From Oikopleura dioica (lineage: Eukaryota; Chordata; Appendicularia; Copelata; Oikopleuridae): a stretch of DNA of 64,000 bases. A program made the translations under genes and the position numbers. The stretch is taken from NCBI GenBank assembly GCA_907165135.1, contig OU015567.1, positions 10,173,001 to 10,237,000 of the forward strand, read 5' to 3'. A model generated the notes under the pieces. That model was not told the origin of the DNA. It saw nothing but the letters and a program-made list of their open reading frames with translations, and did no database searches. Positions 23,331 through 33,649 of the stretch are shown piece after piece; position 1 is the stretch's first letter; every line of letters begins with the position of its first letter.

Positions 23331-23537
23331 ATGAACTTATCAGAGAAGAAAGAAAAAGGTTATCAACCAAAACCACCAATTCAAATCCGAAAATTTCATG
23401 GAGTCCGACTTCAACCGATCAAGCCTATAAAACCATTTCAACCAATTTCCACCGAGAGAAAGATCGCTAAAAAGGAAGAAAAGCAAAAGAGACGATCGAT
23501 TCTTGATTTTCCTGATCCAAAGTTACCTGATTTATAA
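23331..23537 (+). CDS. Small Lys/Pro-rich protein
   Basis: A 68-codon frame starts at ATG 23331 and is open upstream to about 23228 without another ATG, so an upstream exon is possible. The product is basic, with KPPIQIRKFHGVRLQPIKPI and a C-terminus ILDFPDPKLPDL. AATAAA at 23550-23555, 13 bp after the stop, supports a transcript end here. It begins about 150 bp after the previous gene. No domain recognised. Confidence 0.5.
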   Translation: MNLSEKKEKGYQPKPPIQIRKFHGVRLQPIKPIKPFQPISTERKIAKKEEKQKRRSILDFPDPKLPDL

Positions 23538-23645
23538 GAAAAACGCTCAATAAAAACGATATACAAATTCATGTATTGAAAAATTAGCACAATGAGTATT
23601 TGAGGAGATTGAACAAGGAGAAGAAGCGAATGAAAAAACCTCAAC

Positions 23646-25823
23646 CTATTTTGTATTCATGTAGCGCTTGGAAAGAGATGGCGTCTTTTCGTAATCACGT
23701 GATATCGCGTTAATTTTCGCCCAGCGGTTTTTGATGGTCTGCATTCTTAGATCTTCGTCTTTTTTAGCTTTAGAAATTAACAACAAATTGCAAGCGAGCT
23801 TCGATAAAAAGCTTTCCTTTGGTAGGTTTTCTTCGATCCGCATACAGCCTGTTCAAACTTCCCAACTGAGCAGGGTCCATTTGATATCTCGGCATGATGG
23901 AGCTTTGATATGACATCATTGACACTGGTCGATCTCCAGCGACAGATTGAATGCCATCTAGATCATTACGTCAAGAGCTGTTGAATTCTCGTAAATAAGA
24001 TAATCTTGCCTAAGTTATACGAGTCTGACGTGAGAAGTGAGCAACTGTCATCGAAGGAATCAGAGTCATTGGCACCATCTTTGACGAAGGGCCCACCTGG
24101 CGCGTCTGAAATTATGTTTCTCCATTATATATAATATCACAAAGTAGAGCTTACCGTTTTGACAGTAAGGTCTTTCTCCAACAAAATGAAAGACTCCATC
24201 GTTGAAAGGCACTCCACAAACGCAGCAGCAAAAACATTTGAGGTGCCAAGTCTGATTCAGAGCATGCATTATGTCCTAAAAAGTAATTGTTTCCGTGTTT
24301 CTCCTAATTAATTGAAAGCTCACCCCAATTATTTTCAGACCGCATTTCGAGCAAGAATATGCCATTTCGTCTTCATAGCATTTTCGACAGTAGGGACTGC
24401 CATTTTCTTCTATGTATCCGTGTAGATCTAATCGCATAGAGCATCCTTGGACTAGAATTTATTGAAGAACCAAAAAATCGAAAAAGAATAGTTACTGGAG
24501 CATTTGAAGCATTCTGGATGCCAGTGTTGCCCCATCGCTGTGAAAAATTTTCCACTAAAATCTTCGTAAAACGATTAAAAACAATATTGCTCACTCAATA
24601 ATTTGTTTGCACTGGAAGCAGATGACGACTTTACTGTCAGACGGCTCCGGGGTGGGATTGTGGTAAACTTGTGACATGCCAGCCATCTGAGAGGGGCTGC
24701 TATTTCCGTTCGATGCACCTTGCTGCTTACCACGGCCTAGCCACGTGCTAAGATTGTCGGCCTTTTGACTTGGCGGGGAGTTAACGGGCGGTGATAAAGG
24801 TTGATTGCCAAAACTACTCTCAGAGGGCGACCTTGTGGATACTGAGAAGGAAAATTGTCGTTCTGGAGTTCTTAACGGATTTTCAAGCGATATGAAATTG
24901 ACACTAACTCACTGTTGTGGCCACTTTGGAGCCATTGAAACCTCTTTGACGAGAGGAGATGTCACCGTCTTTGGAACAGGTCTAGAAACGGTCTTTGTAA
25001 CGGGCGAACTTGGTGCAGTTGGCTTTGGAATATGTGCACTGGCCGGTCGGACTGAAGGAGTGATGGAAGGTTTGAGGGGTGGAGGCTTTGATGGTTGGGT
25101 TATTTGTGCACTTGAAGGTCTGTTGATTGTTTGCATCTTTTTGGCGTGAATTGGCGACTGGGGGCGAGATCCAGTCTGATTATTGATTGTCTTAGTTTGA
25201 CGAGAACGAATTAAAAGTACCATATTGAGGATATGAACATTTCTTGCTCCAGGAGTTCCAGGAGTACCTGGCGCTTTCGGATTTTCGTAATTTTGATAAT
25301 TTCCCATCGATTTTTGCGTTGGCATGGCTTTGATTTGTTTCGTCAATGTGAAATTGAGATGCTGATTCTATTCAGTTAGTGGCATCAGTAAATAAAGATT
25401 GAAAACGAAACTAGAGGCTCAAGACTTGGGCGACGGGAAGCAGTTGTACTTGTTGACCCTGTACTTTTATCGAGCGTCAAATTTAGTGAGAAACCAGTAC
25501 TTTTGATCAGCCGCTGAGCTTCAGTATGTGTCAATAATGAGGCGTCTTTTCCATTTATTTGTAGAATAACTTCGATAGTTCTTTACTATCGAGTAAATTT
25601 TTTTGAAAAAATTAGTTTTCGAGCTTTCCTTCATTTTGTTTGATTCCAGCTACATGAGCTTTACCGTTTTGTGTTACTCCGGAAATAGAAAGAGGAGCTT
25701 TGTATTCATAACCGCCTGTGATTCTTATTCCCCACGGGCTTCCACCTTAATATTTATAAAAAAACGAGCCTAGAAATTCTCATTACCTGTCAGTGTCAGC
25801 GCATAAGGATCAGAAACTGGCAT
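23646..25823 (-). CDS. PDZ-LIM protein (Enigma/ALP type)
   Basis: Multi-exon gene. The N-terminal PDZ domain starts at ATG 25823 (LTLTGGSPWGIRITGG, then VILQINGKDASLLTHTEA). A Pro/Ser/Thr-rich linker follows (NPKAPGTPGTPGAR). Two LIM domains come next: CFQC...HWHPECFKC...YCRKC and CSKC...WHLKCFCCCVC...PYCQND, where the last zinc ligand is Asp. A C-terminal tail ends RYMNTK. PDZ-LIM proteins sit at actin anchorage sites such as Z-discs and link alpha-actinin to partners. Frame needs a GA-AG intron at 25570-25628 inside the PDZ domain and a GC-AG intron near 23950-24005; the other introns are GT-AG. Vertebrate relatives have one or three LIM domains; two are seen here. Confidence 0.88.
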
Positions 25824-26140
25824 TTCTTCGTATAAAAATCTCTAGAAAAAAAGCAAAGAAGGGAGTTGTCAGGTCACTGTAGGTGCTTCAGTTGGGACTT
25901 GCTTAGACTCAGTCACCAAAAATCGCGCACAGGGCCCTTTTGACACATTGCCTACTATCAATCACGAACGAAAACATGCATGAAATGGCTAAGGTCACGT
26001 TTAAATCTACTCTACTGCCCTATTTTTAGCTTTGACGAAAATTCTAAAAGGAAATATATAAACAAGCTGTTTATTCACAGAAACAATGCAGCAGAAAAAT
26101 TGTAGTTTTTTCTCCTTTGTCAAGTTTGGTTGTAAACGCC

Positions 26141-27095
26141 TTAGCCAGTCCAGAGACTCTGTCCGTCAGTAGAAAGGGTTTGTTCACCGACACACTGCCC
26201 TTTCTCGTGGATAAGACCTTCAGCATCGCAGCATTTGGTCAACGAGTTGTAACGGGATGTAAGTCCAGTGAGTGGATTCACACAGCATTTTCCTATAAAA
26301 CGGAGTTGGAAATTTTTTTTCTTTGCAAAAGTCATACCTTCGTAATTTTCCCCAGTTTCCTCCAAACACTGTTCTTCTGGCTCCCAGTTTGAATGAACCG
26401 CTGAATTCTTCGTATCCCAAGTTGAAGCTCGAAGACCCATGTACTGGGCAAATTGCAAATCACACTCGCACATTGCTCGTCGACAAGTTGAAATTGACTG
26501 GACGCATTGATACTGCCCTTCTTCGAGAACAACGCGATACTTGAGGTTTTGACTGGTGCATTCTTCGCCATAAATGTCTTTGGCGCACTTCAAAAGTTCT
26601 CACTTATTTTTTTCAAATTTATACTAAATTTTTTCTCGTGGAACGTTTCTTTAGACATTGTCGCCACTGACTACACCCTAAAAATACTTCAAGAAAGCTC
26701 ATATTTTCAGCTCGCATACCCTTATCGAGTCCATCTTTAGCTCTTCCAAGGCCATCATGATATCGATCCAGATTTCCGCGACACTGACATCCGTAATCTG
26801 TCAAATACTCCGAAGAAACATTCCAGTTTTCATTGTAAAAATTCATCATCTCAACAAGGTCGTCATAATTCTTGTCATCGTTGACCATCTGCCTGTTTGT
26901 CTATTGAGAAATTGAAACTTTCAGCAAAGAAATATGCATTTTTACCTGTAAACCAGGTCTCGCTCTGGCTCTTCCGAATTCACTGAAATTAAAGCTCTGA
27001 CTCTCAGAGTACGAATAGTCGTACTCAACGATAGTAGCGTGAGCGGGCGAGAAGGCGAGAAAAAAGGCTGAAAATCTGAATCTCTTTGGAATCAT
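26141..27095 (-). CDS. Secreted phospholipase-A2-like protein lacking catalytic residues
   Basis: The start at 27093-27095 gives a signal peptide (MIPKRFRFSAFFLAFSPAHA). The central part has the group I/II secreted PLA2 layout: helix 1 (DDLVEMMNFYNEN), calcium-loop-like DYGCQC, then after a 43-nt intron GLDKGCSQWRQC, and later CRRAMCECDLQFA, equivalent to the C-x-C-D helix. In active enzymes the motif is D-x-x-C-C-x-x-H-D-x-C; here His is Trp, Asp is Arg and one Cys is Gly, so catalysis should be lost. A C-terminal extension has two CC pairs (KCCVNP and TKCCDAEG). Likely a secreted binding protein. A TATA-like motif lies at 27135-27142. Confidence 0.75.
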
Positions 27096-27134
27096 GTTCT
27101 AGGCGCTAAATGGCAAACGTGTTCTATCGACGCG

Positions 27135-27142
27135 CTTTTATG
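27135..27142 (-). promoter_or_regulatory. TATA-like box of PLA2-like gene
   Basis: On the minus strand the sequence reads CATAAAAG, 40 bp upstream of the start codon of the PLA2-like gene. Confidence 0.45.
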
Positions 27143-27640
27143 CTTCTTGGTCGATTCAGAGGCATGTTCCAATTACTCGGGAAATCTGCTCCTTGAAATT
27201 TTACGCGGTCATCTCTACAATTTGATTAATTACTTTCCACCGGAAAGAAGGTTTATAGCGGTATCTTAGAAGAAATGACTAGCGATGGCTAGAAATTAAC
27301 TGCTTTGAACAAATAATATTTGTCCCTTTTATCGTACCTGTAGAACGGTATCAAGGAGTGCCCGCTTCTCCTTCCCGATTTCCGTGTGCAAACTGAGAGT
27401 GAAACAAAAGAAGCCGCTACAGTAAAATCAACACAGATGATTTGATAGATAGATTCATTCGAGAGCTAGAAAATGTTTGGTCACCATGTTTTCGATGAGC
27501 GCTGGATACGAGTTTTAGAGAGTGTGGAAGTACCGGCTGAAGATCGTTTTGACAATGGACAAGAACCCACCGAGCAAGGATAGTTTCATTCGTATTTGAA
27601 ATCAGTTTGATTTCGAAAGAAAAAAACTTGGATAGAAAAA

Positions 27641-28195
27641 ATGCGTATTCCTTCAATTTATGGTTTGTACGAAAGACTCAAGGTTCTCGTTGACATGCTC
27701 AAAATAAAAGTAACGTATACTGACCTACTCCAACTCGTCGAAGGAAGAGTTGCGTAAATGAAATTATTTCATACATCTTTACACATCGAGACTTGAACAA
27801 GATCATTTGAGCGTCTGCCACGGCGATCCGGATTTCTACGACTCCTCAATTTTGGCCGTTCTAAAGACAAGAATGCCCAAGATCATCCTCGAAAAACTCT
27901 GTCGCCTTCTTTTCGAAGAAATTTCATTGAACAAAGTGTACATCACCCCGCAAGATCTTGGTGCATTTCACCGCAAAAATAAGATCAAAATTTCCGCCAA
28001 AGAAATCCGGATGATCATTCACGAGATCGATCGAAGGTAATAATAGATAATTTAAAGGAAAATATCCATATCTTTAGTAAGGAAGCGAAGATTTCCTTCG
28101 AGGACTTCTCCGCTTTTTTGGCTCGTGACACAATGGAAGAATTCGAAGAGGCGAAGAAACGAATCGAATCTGTTTCAAGTGATAAAACCCAATAA
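27641..28195 (+). CDS. EF-hand-like protein
   Basis: Three exons (27641-27753, 27791-28036, 28078-28195) sum to 159 codons including stop; introns are 37 and 41 nt, GT-AG. The C-terminal half looks like an EF-hand pair: LCRLLFEEISLNKVYITPQD then IRMIIHEIDRRSKEAKISFE and DFSAFL. Loop ligands are poorly kept. The N-terminal half is helical without a recognised domain. No signal peptide or membrane segment. The LTR retrotransposon starts 94 bp after the stop, so it may share or disturb the 3' end. Confidence 0.65.
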
Positions 28196-28288
28196 TTAGC
28201 AAAATATACTCAATTCTGAATAATCTTGTTTGTTTGTCAAGAAAATGTTTTAGGGAACAATTACTCAATTGTCAATTTGACAATTGAT

Positions 28289-28529
28289 TGTAAGGAGTCT
28301 GCTAAACTGCCTTTTCCCACTGGAAGAATGCCTGCTAATCTCTAAGGACAACAAGGAAGAGTCGGTAGTAGAGTAATCGTTGCTGTATATTTTGTAAAGA
28401 AAAGTTGGAAATAAATAACGAGTTGCTCGGAGGAGGTAAAAGTTACGAATGCCACTTCTGATCGAGCTCGACCGGAGTTGCGCTCGATCAGATAATGATA
28501 ACGTGGGCGAGAGTCTAGCAAACCCTATA
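28289..28529 (-). repeat. 3' LTR of the retrotransposon
   Basis: It equals the repeat at 32269-32509 except for one substitution near its first bases (AAGG versus AAGA, about position 28294). In element orientation it starts TATAGGGTTT and ends TTACA. Confidence 0.92.
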
Positions 28530-28697
28530 CTCCCCCTGAGACTTGAGCATATGATAAAAATAGTGGCAGGAATAGACTTTGACGCATCTAATGAACAGGA
28601 TCTTGAGAAAGTGCTACATTCTGGATTCGATTCTGCGTTAAAAAACCACGTGGGAGAAAAAGCATGAATCTAGACCAAAATATGTAGAGTAGCTCTT

Positions 28698-29318
28698 CTA
28701 GCGATGGCGAGCGGGCGAATCGGCTGGATCAGGGATTGTGCTCAATAAATGGTCGGCGACGGTACTGTAGTGATAAAGTCTAACCTTTTCAGGCCCCGGT
28801 CGATGATACAGAGCGAGCTCTGTTGGACCTGAAGGGGCAGCATTTTTCGCATAGTTGTAGCTCTTGCTGCTGGAGCTGTTGAAGTTCATCGGTTGAACTG
28901 GGGTTTTCACTCGAGATGATGTCCGCGGCGCTTTCGAATGCAGTTCGACAACTGTACTGTTCGGAGAAGCTTCGGGTCGAGTACGCTTTTGACGTCGTTT
29001 TTGCACTGGAGTGGGTCTCTTTTGTGATTCGACATTTTCTGACGTATTATTTAAATCTGCCACATCACGCGACTTGACATCTAAGTTCTGGGTAGATAGA
29101 GCTTGAGAATGGGCTGAATCGAAAATGGTGCTTTCCCCGGTGGTTCCACCAGTAGTATCATCCGCGACATATTTCACAGGCGAGATATCTGGGTTGATAG
29201 TCTGAACCTGAGACCTTTTGACGGGCGTATAACTCCTCTCCCCCTGAGACGATGAACCCGATTGAGTTGATTTCTTTGGAGGTGGAATTCGCGGTTGAGC
29301 TATTTGATGAGCCTTCGA
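28698..29318 (-). pseudogene. C-terminal pol tail fragment of the retrotransposon
   Basis: An open frame of about 206 codons without an ATG at its start runs to the end of the element. It is Pro/Ser/Lys-rich and basic (QKRRQKRTRPEA) with a conserved-looking end (RLYHYSTVADHLLSTIPDPA). It resembles the disordered tail after a retroviral-type integrase. It lies in a different frame from the preceding frame, as expected if the missing middle was removed by a deletion. Confidence 0.45.
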
Positions 29319-31150
29319 CTTGATAGTCGAGGTGAGGTGAGGAAACTACGGTCCATTTCGAAATCGTCGATGAATCTCAAATTGTCGAGTCGTCGAGAAG
29401 CGTGACCACTGTGCTCGGTGATGCTGGCCAAAGCTAAATCCGGCATCTTACCGTTTTGTAGAAAGAGCAGATGGCGACGATCGGAATGCAGGTAGAAGTG
29501 GCGTCCATTTAGCATCATCTCCGGACACTCGCATCCCCATTCAATCGCAAAGTGTTCTTTGTGAGTGTTGGAATCCGCGGCTAACCAATATGCCCATTTT
29601 GGAGGGCGAGCCAATCGCATTTGTAGCTCCTGTAGCGCGAGATTCGCGTTTTGTGGCCATTTGGAAACGGCTGTGTCAGTCGCCGAGTTTCTGACTGAGT
29701 AAAGTGGCACAATGCGATGAGAAAAGCTGTCTGTTGCGTTCTTTTCTCCCACTGTCGTTTCAAAAAATGGTCGAACCCAAAGAGGCTCAATTACCGACGT
29801 GAGTTCCTTTAAGTTCCCTGGGGGTTCCATCATCCGCGGTTTCAACAGATTTTCTGGGCCTGGCCTAGCCTCAGACTGCGCGGTGTCTCGGCCAAGGAGT
29901 CTCGCCGGTGGGGGTCCTTTTGTTTCCGCCCCGAACGGAAAATTTCCCGGTTGACCATTCCGAAGCAGCGAAGCCTCATCTTCCTGTTGTGACTTGTCGC
30001 TATTGTCCGGAAATGTGATGTTTAGCACCTCTTTTACTCGCTTCGCTGGGCATCCTTGGTCACGGGAGTTTGGTGATGCAGCTAACGTAAACTTTTTGTT
30101 GTCCGCGGTAACGTTTGTAGCTTTAGATCGCTCATTGTGGGTGATTCGGAAACATTTGACTCGACTTTGAGCCACACCCTTGAGTTTTATCGTTTGGGAC
30201 TTTGTCTTCGTAACAGAGTTGTCGAAATATAACGTAAGAGTTCTTAACTTGTTGTCGACGGCGAGTCCGTCAATCGCCGCGTTGTCGAGAACGTCTCTGC
30301 CCAGTAGATTCGGAAAACCGGCGGGCGTAACCACCAGTTCGACCTTGATTTGTGGTCCATCGTTGAAGGAGAACCGGCAATCCAGTAAACCAAGTGGCCT
30401 TTGCGGCGGTGACTTGGGGTCGAATCCAGAAATGTCGAATGGGCAGGGTTGAAGTTGTTTGAGGATTTGGTCGGGTACGCAATCGACTGAAACTGTAGAA
30501 GAAGCAGCTCCACTGTCCACCTCCATCATGGTGTCAAAACTGTTAGAGCCCACCATGATGGTTGTAGCTGCGAAGTTGGACTTGATTGAATTCTTCGACT
30601 TCAGTTGATAGTATTGGAAGGGTTCCAGTTGTTCTTCAATTGTCGTTTTCATCACTTTCCTTTCGGATTTGTCGTCGCAGTCGGTATCTTCGCTATTCGA
30701 GTTTCCGTCTTTCGGGCTCTTCTTTCGCCTGTTCCATCTACCGCCTTTCTTCTTTTGGAAGTTGACGGAGACAGAGGTATCAACTCTGTTTTGGATGGTT
30801 TGTTGTGCCAGACGAGCAAGTTCCTTTATTGAGAAGACGTTGCTCAGGGAAGGAGAAATCTGGTTGAAAACTTCAGGCTCGTTGGATCGTAACTGAAGAT
30901 AGAGCAGCATGGCTTCTATGACTTCGAAGACATCATCGGCTTCTAGGTCTCGATTTTTGTGAGATTTGAAAGCGGCTTTAATCGCCCCTCTCGCCTCTCT
31001 CATCTTTTTCTGGACTTCCGCGGCGTAGTGCGCGGTTGGCTTCGTAGGGTCGAATTCGATGTCCCATACTTCGGATAAGGAGAGGAAGAAGTGGCTTCTA
31101 TCGCCGAAATTTTTTCTAGAATTGTCTTTGCGTCTTCCCAGGTTGAGCAC
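29300..31150 (-). pseudogene. Gag-protease-RNase H remnant of the retrotransposon
   Basis: A frame of about 616 codons contains a capsid-like helical segment, a basic Lys/Arg stretch (KKKGGRWNRRKK), a retropepsin region (active-site-like MMEVDSGAASSTV and later LGRDVLDNAAIDGLAV) and a C-terminal block WGCECPEMMLNGRHFYLHSD that matches the end of Ty3-type RNase H. No reverse transcriptase YxDD motif and no integrase motifs lie between. The protease thus runs almost directly into the last part of RNase H, which locates the deletion at roughly 29750-30050. It overlaps the preceding gag frame in the -1 frame. Confidence 0.7.
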
Positions 31151-31620
31151 TGGAGGATTTCTTCACCGATCTGTCGTTCGATGGAGATATCGAGGTGTGA
31201 GTAAACGCAGTTCAAGAATGGTTGTAGTCTGCTTGCGTGACCTTCGACGTGTGCTTTGTAAAATATTGAAAGTCGGCCCAGGAAGTTCGTAAATTCTGCG
31301 TGTGAACTTCCATCGAGTTTGGAGGTGTCTGTCATGTATCGTGTAAATGTGGCTGTGATGTGAGCTTCTTCTCGATAATCCGCGGTTGTTTGGTGACCTT
31401 GGGCGAAAGACTGGGAACGGTTGAGTTCGTGTTTGCAGAGGGTTCCCATCATTTGGTTTATCCGGTCCCGTTCCAAGATGTTTTTGTTGATAATCGGACG
31501 CAAGACTGGCTCTTTCGCCGGGTCAGCTTGTATCTGACTCTCAAGGTCGCGGTTCATGTCCAGAAGTAGTGAGATTCGGACGCCCGCTTCGTATATTGAT
31601 CCCGGATCGTTGTCGGTCAT
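31000..31620 (-). CDS. Gag-like protein of the retrotransposon
   Basis: A 206-codon frame starts at the ATG 31618-31620 about 650 bp inside the 5' LTR. It is a helical protein (SLLLDMNRDLESQIQADPAK; LHFxNCV-type helices around FLGRLSIFYKAHVE) ending in a basic tail (RTTPRKSRKR), as gag products do. It overlaps the next frame by about 150 bp in -1 relation; a run AAAAAATTT lies in the overlap (near 31107-31115). Whether that is programmed frameshifting or a mutation is open. Confidence 0.6.
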   Translation of the reverse strand: MTDNDPGSIYEAGVRISLLLDMNRDLESQIQADPAKEPVLRPIINKNILERDRINQMMGTLCKHELNRSQSFAQGHQTTADYREEAHITATFTRYMTDTSKLDGSSHAEFTNFLGRLSIFYKAHVEGHASRLQPFLNCVYSHLDISIERQIGEEILQCSTWEDAKTILEKISAIEATSSSPYPKYGTSNSTLRSQPRTTPRKSRKR

Positions 31621-32268
31621 AGCTCAAAATGTGCGAAGTCACGAGATCTTGATCAAAAGTTTTACCTTTTGGGCCCTCAGAAATAGCCAGCAACTTTTTA
31701 CGGTTACTGACAATGACGCTGAGGTGCCGATGTACGCGTTGTCGATCTCGGAGTTCTTGTCTTCTCTTGGCAAATTTTCTCTTGCTGGAAGTGTTTTCGT
31801 AAAATTCTCTGTCTTCTGTGTTTTTGTTTTAGTTTCCGCGGCTTTGTGTCTTCTGATTATTTTCAGAGTGAGTGGTGTTTCGTTTTCGCGTGTGTAGGTG
31901 GGCGTTGCGTCACTTGTCCGCGGCGGGGCCTAGGCGGCGGCGTGGTGGCGCGCGCGAGGTGTTGGAGGTGTGTGTGTGGTGAGCGAAGGAGTGGCGCGGG
32001 CGTGTTCCGTTGCTCGGTGCGTGGGTTTGTTGTTTTATTCTCGCGGCGATTTCGGATGGCGGTGATCAGGGCCAACGGAATTTTTGTGCGCGGCGAGAAT
32101 TTCTGTTTTCGTAATTTTCGTAATTTTCTCTTGAAACGGCGTTTCTAGCGGTTCCAAGGAAAATTAGGAGTTGATTCGTAATCCGCGGTCTCTGATTGGT
32201 CGAAACGGCGAAATTTACTCGTCGGAGAAGTCGTCACTTTTCCAGAATCTGGGTCTTCTTGACACCAC

Positions 32269-32509
32269 TGTAAGAAGTCTGCTAAACTGCCTTTTCCCAC
32301 TGGAAGAATGCCTGCTAATCTCTAAGGACAACAAGGAAGAGTCGGTAGTAGAGTAATCGTTGCTGTATATTTTGTAAAGAAAAGTTGGAAATAAATAACG
32401 AGTTGCTCGGAGGAGGTAAAAGTTACGAATGCCACTTCTGATCGAGCTCGACCGGAGTTGCGCTCGATCAGATAATGATAACGTGGGCGAGAGTCTAGCA
32501 AACCCTATA
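32269..32509 (-). repeat. 5' LTR of the retrotransposon
   Basis: Direct repeat partner of 28289-28529 with 240 of 241 bases equal. The primer-binding-site-like sequence begins one or two bases inside it. Confidence 0.92.
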
Positions 32510-32753
32510 GATTTTACTGCTGAACAACATGGTTTTGCTTGACTTGCTGTTCATGTTGAGCAAGAGCGCAGAAAGTACAGCACCATGCGGTCATCACATC
32601 ACTAAAATATTCGCATCATTCAGAAAACCGCTCAAGAACTTACGAAAAAGCATCCTTTCGAATTCCATATTTGTCTTTTGTTTCTGAGCGTTGCTTGAAA
32701 GTGACAACAGTTACAATCTGAATGAATTTAAATTGTATAAAAATGAAGCATTT

Positions 32754-33248
32754 TCATACGATTCTTGAAACGGGAATCATGAACCAAGTGGGGATCCCAA
32801 AGATCTGCATCATTCCAGCAGCGAAGCTCAGAACTCCAGCGATTAAATAGCTGACTGTTCGAGGCATGGCTTTTCGACATTATCAAAAATAGTCTCTCGT
32901 CGACCACAAGAAATTTTTAGAACGCTTCCTTTAGTTTGATCAAGCACGACTTGCGTGTCATAAACTGACCAGCATGGGATGAAAAATGCTTTCAGACAGA
33001 TTCCGAAATCGTTGAAGCAGCCAAACAATCCGTTTGAAAACCTTGGTTCTGACACAATTATCGTTTGCTGTTGCTGGACATAAATTGGTTGAGTTCCAGC
33101 CGGCGGAATGGCAGCTGAAAGTTTTTCATGGCAATTTTCTGCTGTTTCTACCTGATGGTTGCACTAAAACTGGTCTCTGAGCAACATTAGGTGCGATGCT
33201 TTGCGGTTGAATTGAGAAAATATCCTGATTGACCTGATTTTTATCCAT
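32754..33248 (-). CDS. PLAC8/cornifelin-like protein
   Basis: Three exons (33152-33248, 32905-33114, 32754-32869) give 140 residues in frame. The N-terminal 45 residues are Gln/Pro-rich. Then comes a PLAC8-type core, FSNGLFGCFNDFGICLKAFF followed by IPCWSVYDTQVVLDQ, corresponding to the family's W-x-x-G-L-F-x-C pattern, and a C-terminal hydrophobic segment (YLIAGVLSFAAGMMQIFGI). Several family cysteines are missing. PLAC8 proteins are small membrane-associated proteins with varied roles. The gene ends 245 bp from the LTR element. Confidence 0.7.
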
Positions 33249-33649
33249 GGTTTACCCTCTTTTGAGACTGTTTCGAACTTCATTTTAGATATATAATATT
33301 TAAGATTTGTATCCAGGTGAGATTTTTTTTCAAAGAGCAAATAAAACGATTTTTTTCAAAGATGCTATAGTGTTTATTTGCTGAGTCCACCATTTTTATG
33401 TCAGTACTATTCGTTTGATAAAAATTCCACTATCCGTACCCAGTGTACGATTTCCGGCAATGGATCGGTGGTGTCATAGCTTCGGGCAACAGCGCCAAAA
33501 TCGAATCTAATAACACAAAAAATCACTTCTCTAGTATAATAAAAACGCATAATTATGCTAAAACTAACTTTTCTCGTCTACGCGCCACACTCCATGCCAC
33601 TTGGGTTTTTACTCGACAGATGCAGTACTTAGTTAAGAAACTGTACTAA

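Larger units (their letters stand above)
28289..32509 (-). mobile_element. LTR retrotransposon with deleted pol region
   Basis: Two 241-bp direct repeats (28289-28529 and 32269-32509) differ at one base and bound a 3.7-kb interior read on the minus strand. Next to the 5' LTR is a primer-binding-site-like TGGTGTCAAG (32258-32267); next to the 3' LTR is a purine tract AGGGGGAG (28530-28538). The flanks share GATT, overlapping the LTR edge, a probable 4-bp target duplication. The interior has a gag-like frame, an aspartic-protease region and the end of an RNase H domain, but no reverse transcriptase core and no integrase core. It looks like an internal-deletion derivative of a Ty3-type element, possibly of the Tor group known in Oikopleura. 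LTR identity says the insertion is recent. Confidence 0.9.

Noticed and set aside
30180-30896. Plus-strand frames inside the retrotransposon
   Set aside because: They are antisense shadows of the gag/protease frame.
31846-32148. GC-rich frame on the plus strand next to the 5' LTR
   Set aside because: It runs against the element's orientation inside its GC-rich leader; no protein similarity seen.
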